From Heloderma charlesbogerti (Eukaryota; Chordata; Lepidosauria; Squamata; Helodermatidae), in assembly GCA_026122225.1 (NCBI GenBank), contig JANEZZ010001678.1, positions 744,001 through 808,000 on the forward strand: a stretch of DNA of 64,000 nt, written 5' to 3'. A program made the translations under genes and the position numbers. Shown here in pieces: positions 48,226 to 59,985 of the stretch (within the stretch, counting starts at the first letter, position 1; each line of letters starts with the position of its first letter). The notes beneath the pieces were generated by a model. It was not told where the DNA came from, did not search any database, and saw nothing but the letters and a program-made list of their open reading frames with translations.

Positions 48226-48412
48226 CAAAGACCTCTCTTTTCCCCAAGGCATTTTAGATTTTAAATTTTATGGCTGTTTTTACATATGTGACATTGTTTT
48301 TCCTGTGCTGTTTGTTTTTTGTATTGTATTGTATTCAATTCTTTTAGCTTTATGTAATCCACCCAAAGAACTGTTGTTATTGGATAGTTTAAAAATAAAT
48401 AAATGTATGTAG
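48226..48412 (+). mobile_element. L2-type LINE 3' end
   Basis: Text TTTATGTAATCCACCCAAAG ... TTATTGGATAG ... AAATAAATAAATG follows the decayed squamate L2 terminus. No coding remains. Confidence 0.5.
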
Positions 48413-48825
48413 TTAAAACTGCAGCCAGGTCAACCAATCTGCAAACCACATTCCCCTCCCCAAATCAGAAATTTATAGCCCAAGATGTGACTGGTAATCT
48501 CGAATACACAAGTGCAATTCAGCTGTCCTCCTCTCTTTGTACTTTCCCAGCTCCTTGCCACATGCCTTCCAGTTTCATACTCTTCCCTTTAGTCATGTCC
48601 TTCACTTTCTCAGGGTCAACTTTTTCTCTCATGTGACTGCACCCATTTTCACCTCTCACTATTTCTACATGCCCATCTCTCTCTATTTCTTCATTATTTT
48701 ATTTATGCATGTTAAAGCTGTAATGGTACCTTTTTGAAACAATCCAACAGCATCCTTCAACATGATGTCTCCAAAGCATCTTAAATCAATATTATTTTAA
48801 AACACAAATAATAGTTCCACAGTAT

Positions 48826-49055
48826 TCATAGACTCATAGACTCATAGAATAGTAGGGTTGGAAGGGGCCTACAAGGCCATCGAGTCTAACCCCCTGCTCA
48901 ATGCAGGAATCCAAGTCAGAGCATCCCTGACAAATGGCTGTCCAGCCTCATCTTGAAGGCCTCCAGTGTGGGAGAGCCCACCACCTCGCCAGGTAATTGG
49001 TTCCATTGTCGTATTGCTCTTACAGTCAAGAAGTTTTTCCTGATGTTCAGCCGGT
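48826..49055 (-). mobile_element. CR1 LINE 3' end
   Basis: Plus-strand text TCATAGAATAGTAGGGTTGG and CCACCTCGCCAGGTAATTGG is the inverted CR1 terminus, matching 42728-43210 and 51890-52085. Confidence 0.88.
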
Positions 49056-49904
49056 TTATTGTTGACTAAACAATAAAAAGTAGACAAATTCAATAAAATA
49101 GTAGTCAGTAAAGATAGATCAGTTAAATGTGTAGTGAGTTTGAAGAGTCCGATCAGAACTGACACAGTGTCCTATATGCTGTTTGAAGGCATTGAGACAT
49201 GTTTGGCCTAACCAGTAGCTTTATCGTTAATTAAGAAGGCCTCTCACACAGGCTGGCAATTTACAGCTTCACCTTGAAGCTGTTTTGGCCAGCAGGATGA
49301 TCTTATCGTGGGAGATGAGATAAGTTTTGCTTCCCGTGGGAAGGAAAAAAACCCTTCTCCCTGTCACCTCTTGAACTAGGGAGAGAAACCTATAAAATCC
49401 AGCAAGGTGATTTTGCTCTTTGGTCTCGCTCCGTGGGGGAAAACGTGCACAACCAGCCTGGAGAACTTTGATCCTAGGAACGACATCTTGTACGCTGTTG
49501 ATGGGGACCTCGCGTACATTCAGCTGTGACGAAGGTGCCAGCTTCATTGGCTGAAGGGATGTGTGAGCTTTCTTTGCACATTTATTCTCCATATCCATTT
49601 TCTATCAATAAACTGTAATTCCATTCACAAGTGCTCTAGTTTCATCTTGGTAATCCAAAGAATCTATTTTGACTGGGCCCCGAGCAGATCAAGCCTCCAG
49701 ATTAATACAAAAAGCTATAAGCAGTTCAATTAAAAGCTTGATTTTAAAAGTCTTAACAGCACCTAAAAAGACCTACGATCTTAATGAACTGGTAGATTCA
49801 TATGACAGAAGACAGAAATCTAGAGAGATGCTGCCTCTTCTCCCCACCCCACCCCCCTCTAATTGTTGTGCACTGGGTAAGAAGGCAGTATGTATGGTGT
49901 AAGT
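49056..49904. other. Unassigned, possibly repeat-derived
   Basis: A 109-codon minus-strand frame at 49269-49598 has no recognisable domain. The sequence has a retroelement-like feel but no clear termini. Confidence 0.3.
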
Positions 49905-50030
49905 GACCTGGCACCCTCCAGATGCTTTGGATTACAACTCCCATCATCCCCAGCCAGCATGGTCAGGGGTTGTGGAAGTTGTAATCCAAAACAGCTGAAG
50001 ACATTGGGTTGCCTACCCCTGCTATACATG
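49905..50030. mobile_element. Foldback MITE-like repeat (copy 3)
   Basis: The arms CTCCAGATGCTTTGGATTAC and GTAATCCAAAACAGCTGAAG are imperfect inverted repeats around CCAGCATGG. Followed by (TC)n at about 50039-50063. Confidence 0.65.
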
Positions 50031-50754
50031 GTTTTCTTTCTCTCTCTCTCTCTCTCTCTCTCTGTCTTTAACTGGTTCTGATGCTGAAGCTGTGTCTGAT
50101 TGATTTAAATTTTAAAGCAAGGTGTTTAAAATTAATGGATAAGAAGTCTGATCTTGAGGTCAAATGCAAATTTAATCTCTTTGCTTTAATGTTTACTTTC
50201 AGCAAGTGTCCATTCTCATCATGTGTGTTTAGCATTTAGCGTAATGGGGATGGAGCCCTGCTGTACGTGTAAATCCCTCACTCTTATTTCTGCTTTTTAA
50301 GAGAATCTTAGCTTTTTCTTGCCTCTGTCCTCATTTTCAGGTCTTGGCTCTTCTTTTATGGAAGATTATTGCAAGTCAGGTCACACAGTCCTTTTTTATT
50401 TTCTGCTGCTGCCCCTGAATAAATCTTCAAGAGATTTAATGGTTGCACACAACTTACATATTGCCCCTGCTTGCCTGACCCTGTGATCATGTGGGACGAC
50501 AGTTCTCTGAGCAAAGATCAGATGGTATTTACTTATGATGATCCCTGTGCATATGCAGGGAGAGTAATTACTTAAAATTTCACATGACTGAGTTCATATC
50601 CCATTTAGTCTGATAGCTTTCTCCTCCTAAATAGACCATTTCTTGTTTTGGTCTCTTTAGCTTTAGTGTAGAGGCCCATTCCATTTTGGTGTCTCTTGTT
50701 ATATTTCCTGCTTCACACATACATACACTGGAAGGTGCTTATGCCCTGTGCCAC

Positions 50755-51145
50755 ACCAGAGATTCCCTCCTTCCTTGAGGTGTGCACAGCAATCACCATG
50801 AATTATCTAGATCCATTTCTACCTGGTTTTAGGCCTGCTTATGGGACAGAGACTGCTTTGGTTGCCTTGGTAGACAATCTACCCCGGGAACTAACAGGAG
50901 ATGTGTGTTCCTCTTGGTTCTGCTGGACCTCATAGCAGCTTTCAATGCCATCAACCATGGCATCCTTCTGAGGCATCTGCCTGAGACAGGACTGGGAAGC
51001 ATTGTTATATGGTGGCTCCAGTCCTTCTTGGAGAGGTGATCTCAGAAGGCGGTGCTGGGGGATTCCTGTTCAACACCGTGACTATTGACCTGTGGTGTCT
51101 CTCAGGGTTCCGCCTTATCTCCCATGCTATTTAACACAACCTTCC
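50755..51145 (+). mobile_element. L2-type LINE fragment
   Basis: Broken frames resemble L2 reverse transcriptase: LDPFLPGFRPAYGTETALVAL, then SAFNAINHGILL-like text and GVSQGSALSPMLFN near 51100. Frameshifts throughout. Confidence 0.75.
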
Positions 51146-51215
51146 CCAACCTGGTACCCTCCAGATGTGTTGGAGTAGAACTCCCTGCATGCCCTAGTCT
51201 ACAGGACCTGCATTC
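51137..51215. mobile_element. Foldback MITE-like repeat (copy 4, half)
   Basis: Carries CAACCTGGTACCCTCCAGAT and the first arm only. It directly follows the L2 fragment, which it probably truncates. Confidence 0.5.
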
Positions 51216-51349
51216 ACAGATACAGGTCCCTAATCCTAGTCATGTTTTTTCAGCTCCACTGAAATCTATGGGGCTTTCTTCCATGTACATTTGCTAAGGG
51301 ATTGCAGCCTGGCAGGTTGAACCTGTGCACATATATGGGTAAGTCTCAC

Positions 51350-51447
51350 TGACAGTGCAAGCCTATGCATGTTTACTTGGAAAAAAAGTCCCATAGTACT
51401 CAATGCAGCTTACTCACAGGTAAGTGTGAATGGGATTGCAGCCTGTG
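51350..51447. mobile_element. Short palindromic squamate repeat
   Basis: The arms GCAAGCCTATGCATGTTTAC and GTGAATGGGATTGCAGCC are imperfectly inverted around AAAGTCCCATAGTACTCAAT. Related copies lie at 26042 and 52868. Confidence 0.5.
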
Positions 51448-51889
51448 AGAGTGCATGAGTGAAATAAATTTAGCAAGCGGGGAGGAACAGTATTCTGAAA
51501 TAAAGATGAACGGACAAAAAGGGTGCTGATGGAAAGCAGAGAGAGGAAAAGTGAGAGTGCAGACTTGCCTCTTTGTGTGGGTGTGGGTGAATACTGAGAG
51601 AGAAAATATTAGGGGTGTATGGATTTTGTTAAATCTGCTCTGTCTGTTGCGTGGATTGTCAAGCCTCTTTCATTCCGTTGTCCGCTCATTGATGGAATCA
51701 GGTTTTTTTAGGTTTGTGTGAGAATTGCATAAGAGAACTTGCATTAGTGAAAGTGTGAATTTGCAAAAAAATTCCCCCAAAATGGAAAACCTGGTCCACA
51801 GAATCTGCACTACTTGGAAAAAGCTGATCTGCTGCAGAATCTGCAGGACAGATTCATAGAAATCCAAACTCATTTGAATCTGTTGTGGA

Positions 51890-52085
51890 TTTCATAGAAT
51901 CATAGAATAGTAGGGTTGGAAGGGGCCTACAAGGCCATCGAGTCCAACCCCCTGCTCAATGCAGGAATCCAAGTCAGAGCATCCCTGACAGATGGCTGTC
52001 CAGCCTCGTCTTGAAAGCCTCCAGTGTGGGAGAGCCCACCACCTCCCTAGGCAATTGGTTCCATTGTAGTATTGCATTCCAAATT
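51890..52085 (-). mobile_element. CR1 LINE 3' end
   Basis: Inverted CR1 terminus (TCATAGAATCATAGAATAGT) followed by CCTCCCTAGGCAATTGGTTC. An (AT)n tract follows at about 52194-52232. Confidence 0.88.
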
Positions 52086-52190
52086 GCCACTCCTGATACC
52101 CATTTAACAGCACAGCTATGGATGAGGATGGAAGCTGAAATGTGTAGCTTAAAATATATTTTTAAAATCCTGTTATTAGTCTTTCTATCA

Positions 52191-52236
<46 letters not shown>

Positions 52237-52867
52237 AGTGACCAAGCTGACAAACATCATGGATGAAAACCAAAGAGCAACTTTAGAGACACATATGATA
52301 CATATGTAAATGAAGACTTAAAAAGTGGACAAGACTTGTGTAAGTTCATATCATTGGATTGGTTAGATTCAGGTTGTACTTAAATTGTTAGATTCAGGCT
52401 GTACTTGGCTTTATAATTCTGCTGTATAATTCTGCCTTGCATAGCAGAATCAATTTTCAATTGTACAAATGTACCTAATCTGGAAGTGTATCAGATTCTA
52501 CCTCCAGTTTGATGGAATGTTAGTGAATAATTGCCAATTTTTCCTATTTCAAAAACAGTTTTTTCAAACTTTGTAAATATGTAGCTTGTCTGTAATTTGC
52601 CTGTTGCTTTTATTTACATTTGCTAGAACTGCACTCTCAATTGGCTAGGAAATGTCTTCATTGTTTTGCATTTGCATCCTTTTTTGGTTTTATCACAATT
52701 TTTCTCACTATCAACCTATTAATTTGCAATTCACCTTACAAATTGCTGGCAAAAACTAACATTAAATCATGTGGTACATTCAATCATAACATGTGCTTTG
52801 TACTTTGGGGATTGTTGGGTAACTTGAAACTCTATAAACATGCCCAAAGAGTAGCTAAGATGGCAAT

Positions 52868-53008
52868 CATATACACCATTACCTGGGAGTAAGCCCTACT
52901 GAACATTATAGGATTTCACTGTTCAATCCTACATATGTCTACTCAGAAGTAAGCCAGATTGAGTTCAATGGGGCTTACCCCCATTAAGTGTGTACAGGAT
53001 TAGACCCT
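52868..53008. mobile_element. Short palindromic squamate repeat (two arms)
   Basis: Contains GGGAGTAAGCCCTACTGAAC and TCAGAAGTAAGCCAGATTGA followed by TTCAATGGGGCTTAC. Same family as 51350-51447, probably two overlapping insertions. Confidence 0.5.
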
Positions 53009-53738
53009 TAACTTCTTTCCTCCATCTAGGTACTGAAAGTCTGCAGACACTGCTGGATGAACATCAGCTGGGCAAAGCAGAATAATTTTTCAGAAGCGAT
53101 GTTTTTTAGACTTTCAGCCTCATTCAGATTTATGTGTCTCCAAAACATGCTTCCAGAATTTTCAACATAAATTGATTCAATAAGGTCACATCTTACATGC
53201 TTCTAAAGTTAAATAGAAAATGTAAGTATTTGTACTGGAAGTGAACTGATGCAACTGTATATGTCTCATAGAGCATAGACTCAAAATATACTAATGAATA
53301 AATAAGCACTATATTTTCTAAAGAAGTACAGGAATGTTCATTCTTGTATTTGGTGACCTCCCATTTTTCCTTCTCCTAAAAAAATAAGACAGAAATTACC
53401 ACCCAAATATTACAGCGCAAACTAATTGACATGAATAGGAAGATTCCAGGAAACTCAATGTCATAGTCTCATTTGAGTGCCGCCTTTTTGAGGGTGAAAA
53501 ATGGGGTAAAAGTACTCTCAATAAATAAATAAATAAATGTCCCTAGGTGACTTCAATTACATGAAAGCAAAGATGTATTCATTGCTTAATGGACATTTGA
53601 GATATTTGATATCTTAATGATGGATAGTCATGGTTCCTTCAAGTATAACACTGTGAAGGTCACAACAGCAGCAATTAAATTCAATCAAATAAATCATACC
53701 ATCTGATCTTCCTGTATAGTCAAGAAAAAAGAACTCAC

Positions 53739-56168
53739 CGTGCCTTCAGTCACCTTCTCAGAGTATAAATGCCCACCTTCACTGAACATCAAAGAAACGT
53801 CTGATTTGCCATTGCACAGGATATTCTCTGCTATCTGGACACTGGGCTGCAGGAAAGTCAACTTGTTTGTCCTGGATTCAGAGGACAGACAGACCTGGTA
53901 GGAATAAGGCAAAGTCCCATCTTCATAATTTGGAGGGAATACGGCACCCGCCTTTGAACGAGGATCAGGAACAAAGCACTGAAGGAAGGTGGGATTCCTT
54001 GACGGTCGAAGTTTCATCATGATGGTCAATGTCACTGTCACCAGGAACAGAAAGGACACCAGAGCCAATGCCAACACCAAATAAAGCTGCACATCGGACT
54101 GATGCTCTGTGTCAGTGATTTGGGAGTTCATTTCTGGGAGAGCCTCCTGAAAGTTCTCAGCAAACACCAAGTTCAGAGTCACGGTGGCTGAGAGCGGAGG
54201 ATGTCCATTATCCTTGGCCATGACGACCAGCCTCTGCTTCACAGCATCTCTCTCAAGGAACCCTCGGGCTGTTTGGACCTCTCCTGTGTGGGAGCCAATT
54301 GTGAAGAGTGAGGGCTCTGTGGCCTGCAGGAGGTGGAAAGAGAGCCAGGCATTGTGCGCAGAGTCAGCATCCACTGCCACCACCTTTGTCACTAGATACC
54401 CTGGCTCTGCCGACCAAGGCACCATCTCAAAGAGAGATGAACCCTCTGTTGCTTGGGGTGGGTACAGGATCTGGGGAGTGTTGTCATTCCTGTCCAACAT
54501 GCACACCCTCACTGTGGCACTGCTATTGAGAGGGGGGGAGCCTCCATCTTGGGCCTTCACTTCGATCTGAAACTCCCTGAACTGTTCATAGTCGAAGGAG
54601 CGCTGAGCATAGATGGTTCCAGTCTCAGAGTTAATGGAGATATAGGAGGACACAGGCAGATCCTCAGTGTTGCTACTGAGAATGGAGTAAGTGATTCGGG
54701 CATTGCGTTCCAGGTCTGGGTCAAAGGCTTTGAGGTGGAAAATGGGAGCTCCAGATGGGTTGTTCTCTGGAATGTAGGCAGTGTAGGAAGATGTGTCAAA
54801 GGCTGGGGGGTTATCATTGATATCTGAGATCTGTATTGAGATGGTTTTGTTTGTGGAGAGAGGAGGTGTGCCTTTGTCTGTGGCTGTGATTGTAATATTA
54901 TACTCTGGGGACCTTTCTCTGTCAAGGGGACCCTCTACGAGCAGCTTGAAGTAGTTATCTGAAGATGAGACTATCTGGAATGGTACAAGTTCTCTCAGAT
55001 GACAAGTGACTTCCCCATTATCCCCAGAATCTATATCATGAACTTTGATGAGAGCAATCACACCTCCAGGTGCAGCACCTTTGGGGACTGGGCTGGACAC
55101 GGAGGTCAGGATCACATTTGGGGCATTGTCGTTCTCATCAAGAACCTCAATCTCCACATTGCAGTGTGCTACCAATCCACCTCCATCACTTGCCTGTATG
55201 ATCATCACATAGCTTTTTCTGTCCTCAAAATCGATACTCTCCATAAGTGCCATCGTTCCATCTTTGGGATCCAGATCGAATTTCTGCTCAGCAGGTTCTG
55301 GGATGTTACTGAAAGCGTACGTTATTTCAGCATTTGACCCTTCATCACTGTCAGAAGCGTTAACCTGAAGCACAGAGGTTCCTCTGGGTGCATTCTCTTT
55401 CAGGCTTACCTTGTAGGTTGCCTGGGAGAAGACAGGTGGGTTATCATTAGTATCAGTAACGATAATTCGTATGTTGACAGTCCCAGTTTTTACTAGATCT
55501 CCCCCATCCACAGCTGTAAGGACCATGTGGTGTGTGTGTTCTTTTTCCCTGTCCAGTTGTTTCTGCAATATTAACTCTGCATATTTGCCACCATCTTTGC
55601 TCTCTTGAATTTCTAGCTTGAAATACGGAGTTGGGCTCAAAAGATAATTCTGGAGGGAGTTGATTCCGATGTCCTCATCTTCAGCATTTCCAAGAGAAAA
55701 TCGAGCTCCTGGCAAATTAGACTCACATATTTTAAGATCGATATTTTCTCTCCGGAAATGTGGGGCATTATCATTAGTGTCCTGGATAAAAATATGAATG
55801 TGGAAAATATTCAAAGGATCATGTGCTACAACTTCTAATTTTAGGACACATGTGGATGATTTTCCACAAATCTCTTCCTGGTCTATCCTGGCCTTCACAT
55901 ACAGGTCGCCATTTTGCTCATTCAGAGCAAAGTATTGCTTTTCCGACGAGATACCAAGCTTGCGTTTTGACAATTCTTTGACATCCAGTCCCAAATCTTT
56001 CGCAAGGTTCCCCACGAAGGAGTGCTCTTCTGTTTCCTCTGGAACTGAATAGTGAACCTGCTCGGACACCACCCAGCAGAACAAAGACCAGAATATGAAC
56101 AGAAACAGCACTTGCCTGCGGATGGCTTCTCTTGTTCTCCCTGAGTGCCTTTCTTCCATCGTTGTCAT
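53739..56168 (-). CDS. Clustered protocadherin variable exon, gamma-B-like, diverged singleton
   Basis: This first exon has 810 codons from the first ATG, or 807 from the ATG three codons in (56159), which aligns better with the other starts and has A at -3 and G at +4. The in-frame open stretch above 56168 contains no ATG. Signal peptide ends near CWVVS; EC1 is EQVHYSVPEETEEHSFVGNL with loop ICGKSSTC. EC2-EC6, a helix (LVLALALVSFLFLVTVTLTI) and a tail with [15 protein letters not shown] follow. The first linker is DTNDN; the EC5-EC6 linker is DRNDN. EC6 reads DADSAHNAW where the others have DADSGHNAW. The exon ends at donor GTGAGT (53733-53738), phase 0. It belongs to neither alternating type and shares no long identical tract. 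Confidence 0.92.
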
Positions 56169-56421
56169 TGCCTTTCCTCCTTTCTTTCCCTCACTTCCAA
56201 TTATATTTTCAAGTGTCCCAGTCCTTTGCAGTAAGATGGTCGAAATATAGTCCTTATATTTGAAAAGTGATCCCTTGAAAATGAACAGCTTTCCTTTCTG
56301 GAGCAGCTTTTTCAAGTAAAGCCTTCTGCGGCTTCTCCTTTCTGACCAGCTGAAACGCAATGGAGGGAGACTGCTTCAGGAGCCTCAAGTGCTAATCTAG
56401 CTATGGCTGCTCCCTTGTTGT

Positions 56422-56457
56422 CCAACAGCGACACTCTGAGTCCACGTGCAGAACTGC
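56422..56457 (-). promoter_or_regulatory. Protocadherin CSE promoter motif for exon starting 56168
   Basis: Plus-strand text CCAACAGCGACACTCTGAG then TCCACGTGCAGAACTGC. The CGCT core is present. This copy has an E-box-like CACGTG where the others read TCAGATGGAG. It lies about 255-290 bp upstream of the ATG. Confidence 0.85.
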
Positions 56458-56459
56458 TG

Positions 56460-57755
56460 ATAATTTTTCTTGGAGGTCTATATTATATTTTATTTTTAGA
56501 AGTATAGATTTATAAAAAAACCTTTCTTCCATGATTATCCATCTGCATTTCAGTGCTTATTGTTGAGTAGATGCTATATACTTACTTTATTCATACTATA
56601 AAAACTTCCTTCTTTTCAATATGCAGACCAGTGGAGCCCTGGTTTCCATGTCTTTCTACTTTATGACATTTTCATGACATTTAAGAAAATGATGAAAAAC
56701 TATTACAAGGGGAGAAAGGTTGTTAATACATAGGGTTTTTTTGATACACACCTTCAGCTTTTGATGAATGTAAGTTGACTAACACAGTGATCTTCCTTTT
56801 TCAACCAATACATTTAAAGAGATTAAACGCTGTCGGCCTCCTCCACTTTGGAGTCTAGGGATAGATATATCTATGCCCACAAATATGCTGATTTCTATTC
56901 CATGTTTGTAACATTCATATCCTAATGATTATTAGGAGAGAGACTCAATGGCACTTCCCAGTATCAAATTAAAAAAACAGAGTTATAATTCACTTGTACA
57001 TATTTTGTTAAATCACCCACTATAGAGGCTTTGGAAGTACTCAGGCTTGAAAAATTAATACTGCATATATTTTGAAATATATTTTCTTAATACGGTGACT
57101 CAATAATTACTTGTTAATGGATAATTTATTTTGCTAAATTTTGAGGGCAGAGGCTGCAGCTTAAGAATATTTATTCTCTATATCTTCAAAATTGTACAGG
57201 AGGATGATGTGAGAAGCAGTTTACTTTGAAATTACAAAATATTTCCATAACTAGACTAGCAAACTCTGTTTGGCTCACTCTAAAATTTATTCTTTCTTTC
57301 TACTTCTTTATCTTCTTCTTTTAAGCTTTCCTGAAATATACCCTGCCTCAAAAACTCACTCAACAATTTTTTGAGAACATTAAAAACCCAAATGGATGAA
57401 GTTTGCCCCCCCCCCTTGCCAGTCCCCAGAGACATCTGACTTGCGCTCAGCGGAGTTCTGTTTGTAATGGAGGAAAGGGGGGTAGCGGTTTTGACCCTCT
57501 GGAACAGCATCAGAGATGACATTAGGGCTGCAAGTGAATGGGGAATCGGTGAAAATTGCAGGAAGCTTCCACTGGATATCTGTTGGTGGAGGGACAAGTC
57601 TGGATCCAACCCAAGGGTTTCTTTTTTTTTTCTTTTTTGAGAATATAAAGAAATCAGAAGGGAGAGAGGATACCAGGTAGCGAGGTGGGCCTAACAGAGA
57701 TAGAAGAGTCCTTTCAGCCTCAATTTGACCAGAAATTATGCTCTAGATAATTCCC
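56460..57755. other. Intergenic, no gene recognised
   Basis: AT-rich DNA. A 109-codon minus-strand frame at 57280-57609 has no recognisable domain. Confidence 0.45.
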
Positions 57756-58316
57756 TCACAGGGGCGGGGGAAACACCCTATATTGCATTGTTTCCCCCAC
57801 CTGGCCTGGCCTTCGTGCAAACCTGGCCTCTTGTCTTCTGCATTTAACATGGCAGTGACAGTTCCAGTTTGCAAGTTTTGAGGGATAGTTGATTAAAACA
57901 GTCACTGCTAATTCAGGTGCATTGTCATTCAAGTCTGTAACAGAGATCACAACTTTTGATCTGTCACTCAGCCCTCCCCCATCCATGGCTTGCACCTCAA
58001 ATTCATATAATGATGATGCTTCAAAGTCAAGGCTCCCCAAAAGGGTAATTTCTCCTGTTGTGGAATTTAACAGAAACATTTGGGAATTCTACTTTGTGAT
58101 TTTTTGAAAATGATATTTTACTTCTCCATTGATTCCTTCATCCAGAGAAGTGGCTTTTACTGTACAAACTGTAGACCCTTCAGGAACACTCTCCTTAATG
58201 ATTGCCTCATAGATTGGTTGGCTGAAAACTTGTGCACTGTCATTAGTATTGAGAACAATGACTTGGATTTGCGCTGTGCCAAACCTGATGACACAGTGTA
58301 CATGCTCTTGAACATA
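57756..58316 (-). pseudogene. Protocadherin variable-exon relic, gamma-A-like
   Basis: The minus-strand frame starts at GTAQIQV (end of EC2, near 58280) and runs through QPIYEAIIKESVPEG and NGEVKYHFQKIT. It hits an in-frame TAG at 58089-58091, continues FLLNSTTGEITLLGSLDFEA ... VQAMDGGGLSDRSKVV ... DLNDNAPE, then shifts frame near 57878, where TGTVTAMLNAEDK is readable in another frame. This covers EC2 end, EC3 and the start of EC4. HLNS-type TGEI text and DRAKV-like wording match gamma-A EC3, not the AHCNVEI of the seven intact exons. The 5' and 3' ends are missing. A beta-type origin is not fully excluded. Confidence 0.8.
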
Positions 58317-58344
58317 TGAACTGACAATTAATAACTCATAAAGA

Positions 58345-59735
58345 ATCTCTGCTCAAAATCCTTTCCTGGAATATTACCGGATGGGCCAACAAAAGATGGG
58401 ACAATGATTTTCTGAATTTATTGAACAATATGATAACATACTATTCCAAGAAACGTGGGCAAAGGATAATATTGAATTACATGGTTATCAAAGGATGATC
58501 TCAGAGGGTTTTGCATTGGGAAAGAATGGGAGACTTAGCACAAGGCTTGCCTGCTTTATTCCTTCTACTTTAAATGCCAAAGTACTACCTCTCCCACTGT
58601 GTGGCTCAGTATCTACCCTTTGAATGTTAAACAATCAAATTTGAATTTAATAGATGTGTATATTACTCCCCCCCCACTCTAAACATTATAAAGAAGGTCA
58701 ATACGTTATGCAACGAGAATTTAAATATCCTTCAGCATTCATAGTCATGGCAGGGGATTTTAAGGCCCGAATTGGACCTGATGATTATACCTTTATATGG
58801 CATAAGTAGGAGAAACTCTAAAGATACAGTTATAAATGCAGCAGGGGCAAAACAATTTAATTTTAAACTGAGAACAGGACTGAAGTTTCTGAATGGCTCT
58901 ACTCAAGGAGACCTCTTAGGGGAATTCATTTACAACTAATTAAGGAGCAGTTGTATAATAGACTACTTTTTTATTTCCCATCCTTTAAAAGCTAGGATCA
59001 AAGAATTTGTGGTCAACTCTCAGACTGTTAGCAACCATTAGCCTTCCCGATTATTCAGCTTAAAATTTGTCTGTTGCACACTGACCATTCTGAAAGTGTT
59101 TATGGTGCTGTGGATGGTACTAACTTTAGGAGGATTAAATGGACACTAAAATTGTAAGATAAGTTTAGTAACCTCTTAAACTCGGCTTAATTTTCACAGC
59201 TTAAAACTGGAATGGAAAATAAATCTATACTAACATCATTAACAGCTTATGGTAATTATAGCTCTGCATGGACATCAAGTTATTCACTGTGCAAGCGGGG
59301 AGCCGCCCCGCCTTGACATGAACCCAAAGCTGGTTTGATAGAGAATGTACAGAGCAAAAAAAGAAGCAACTAGAATCCTATAAACAGTACAGAGCGAATT
59401 ATAAAAACCTTTTACGACAAAAACAAATGGTACAAAGAAATAGTTGGGAAATCTGATAATGTCTGAAAAAAATAAAGACTATAAGCTGTTTTGGCACAAC
59501 TTTTCAGGAGCTCTGGAAAGTACTGACAGAGTGAATAATTGCTGCCTCTCTACTGACTTGGGAATGCCATTTTTTCCTCAACATTTTATGATGTAGCCCA
59601 AGATCGGCAGAAGGTACATGCTGGGAATCCCATAGAGAATCTGCAAGAATGGGGTCTTGTACCAGAAGCAGAAACTTTTGGCCTCATAACACAGTTAAAA
59701 TTAGGGAAAGCTCTAGTAAATTCTTTTTATTTTCC
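58345..59735 (+). mobile_element. Old non-LTR retrotransposon, endonuclease part
   Basis: The frame LLKILSWNITGWANKRWDND opens an apurinic-endonuclease-type domain. After a frameshift, LFQETWAKDNIELHGYQ follows. Further decayed frames run to about 59700. Clade not assigned. Probable later parts of the same copy lie at 61048-61141 and 63345-63495, separated by younger insertions. Confidence 0.65.
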
Positions 59736-59945
59736 CAGGCATTTTAGTCTTTCAGTTTCTGTTGTTTTAACTCTGTTTCTGTATTTTAAATCTTTGCATT
59801 GCTCCCATGTTTTATTTTATACTATAGTTTTAAACTTTACTATTGTATTTCATTGTGTTGTATTTTATGGTTTTAATTGTTGTGAACCGCCCAGAGAGCT
59901 TCAACTATTGGGCAATATAGAAATGTAATAAATAAATAAATCTGG
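59736..59945 (+). mobile_element. L2-type LINE 3' end
   Basis: Terminus with GTGAACCGCCCAGAGAGCTT and GGGCAATATAGAAATG followed by AATAAATAAATAAAT. It interrupts the older non-LTR element. Confidence 0.7.
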
Positions 59946-59985
59946 ATAAATCTGGATATAATCCTTCTAGCTGGCTTAAAGCCAT

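Noticed and set aside
49269..49598. 109-codon minus-strand frame
   Set aside because: No recognisable domain; the region may be repeat-derived.
4788..56168. Assignment of the intact exons to protocadherin alpha or beta
   Set aside because: Spliced tails with donors argue against beta. EC3 and EC6 wording and the GTLPYSYQ tail fit gamma-B better than alpha. The constant exons that would settle it are outside the window.
56169..56360. N-terminal extension of the singleton protocadherin
   Set aside because: The frame is open upstream of 56168, but it holds no ATG (the far end is TTG) and would put the start only about 60 bp from the CSE, unlike the other exons.
57280..57609. 109-codon minus-strand frame near the gamma-A-like relic
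   Set aside because: Its translation has no cadherin motifs and does not continue the relic.
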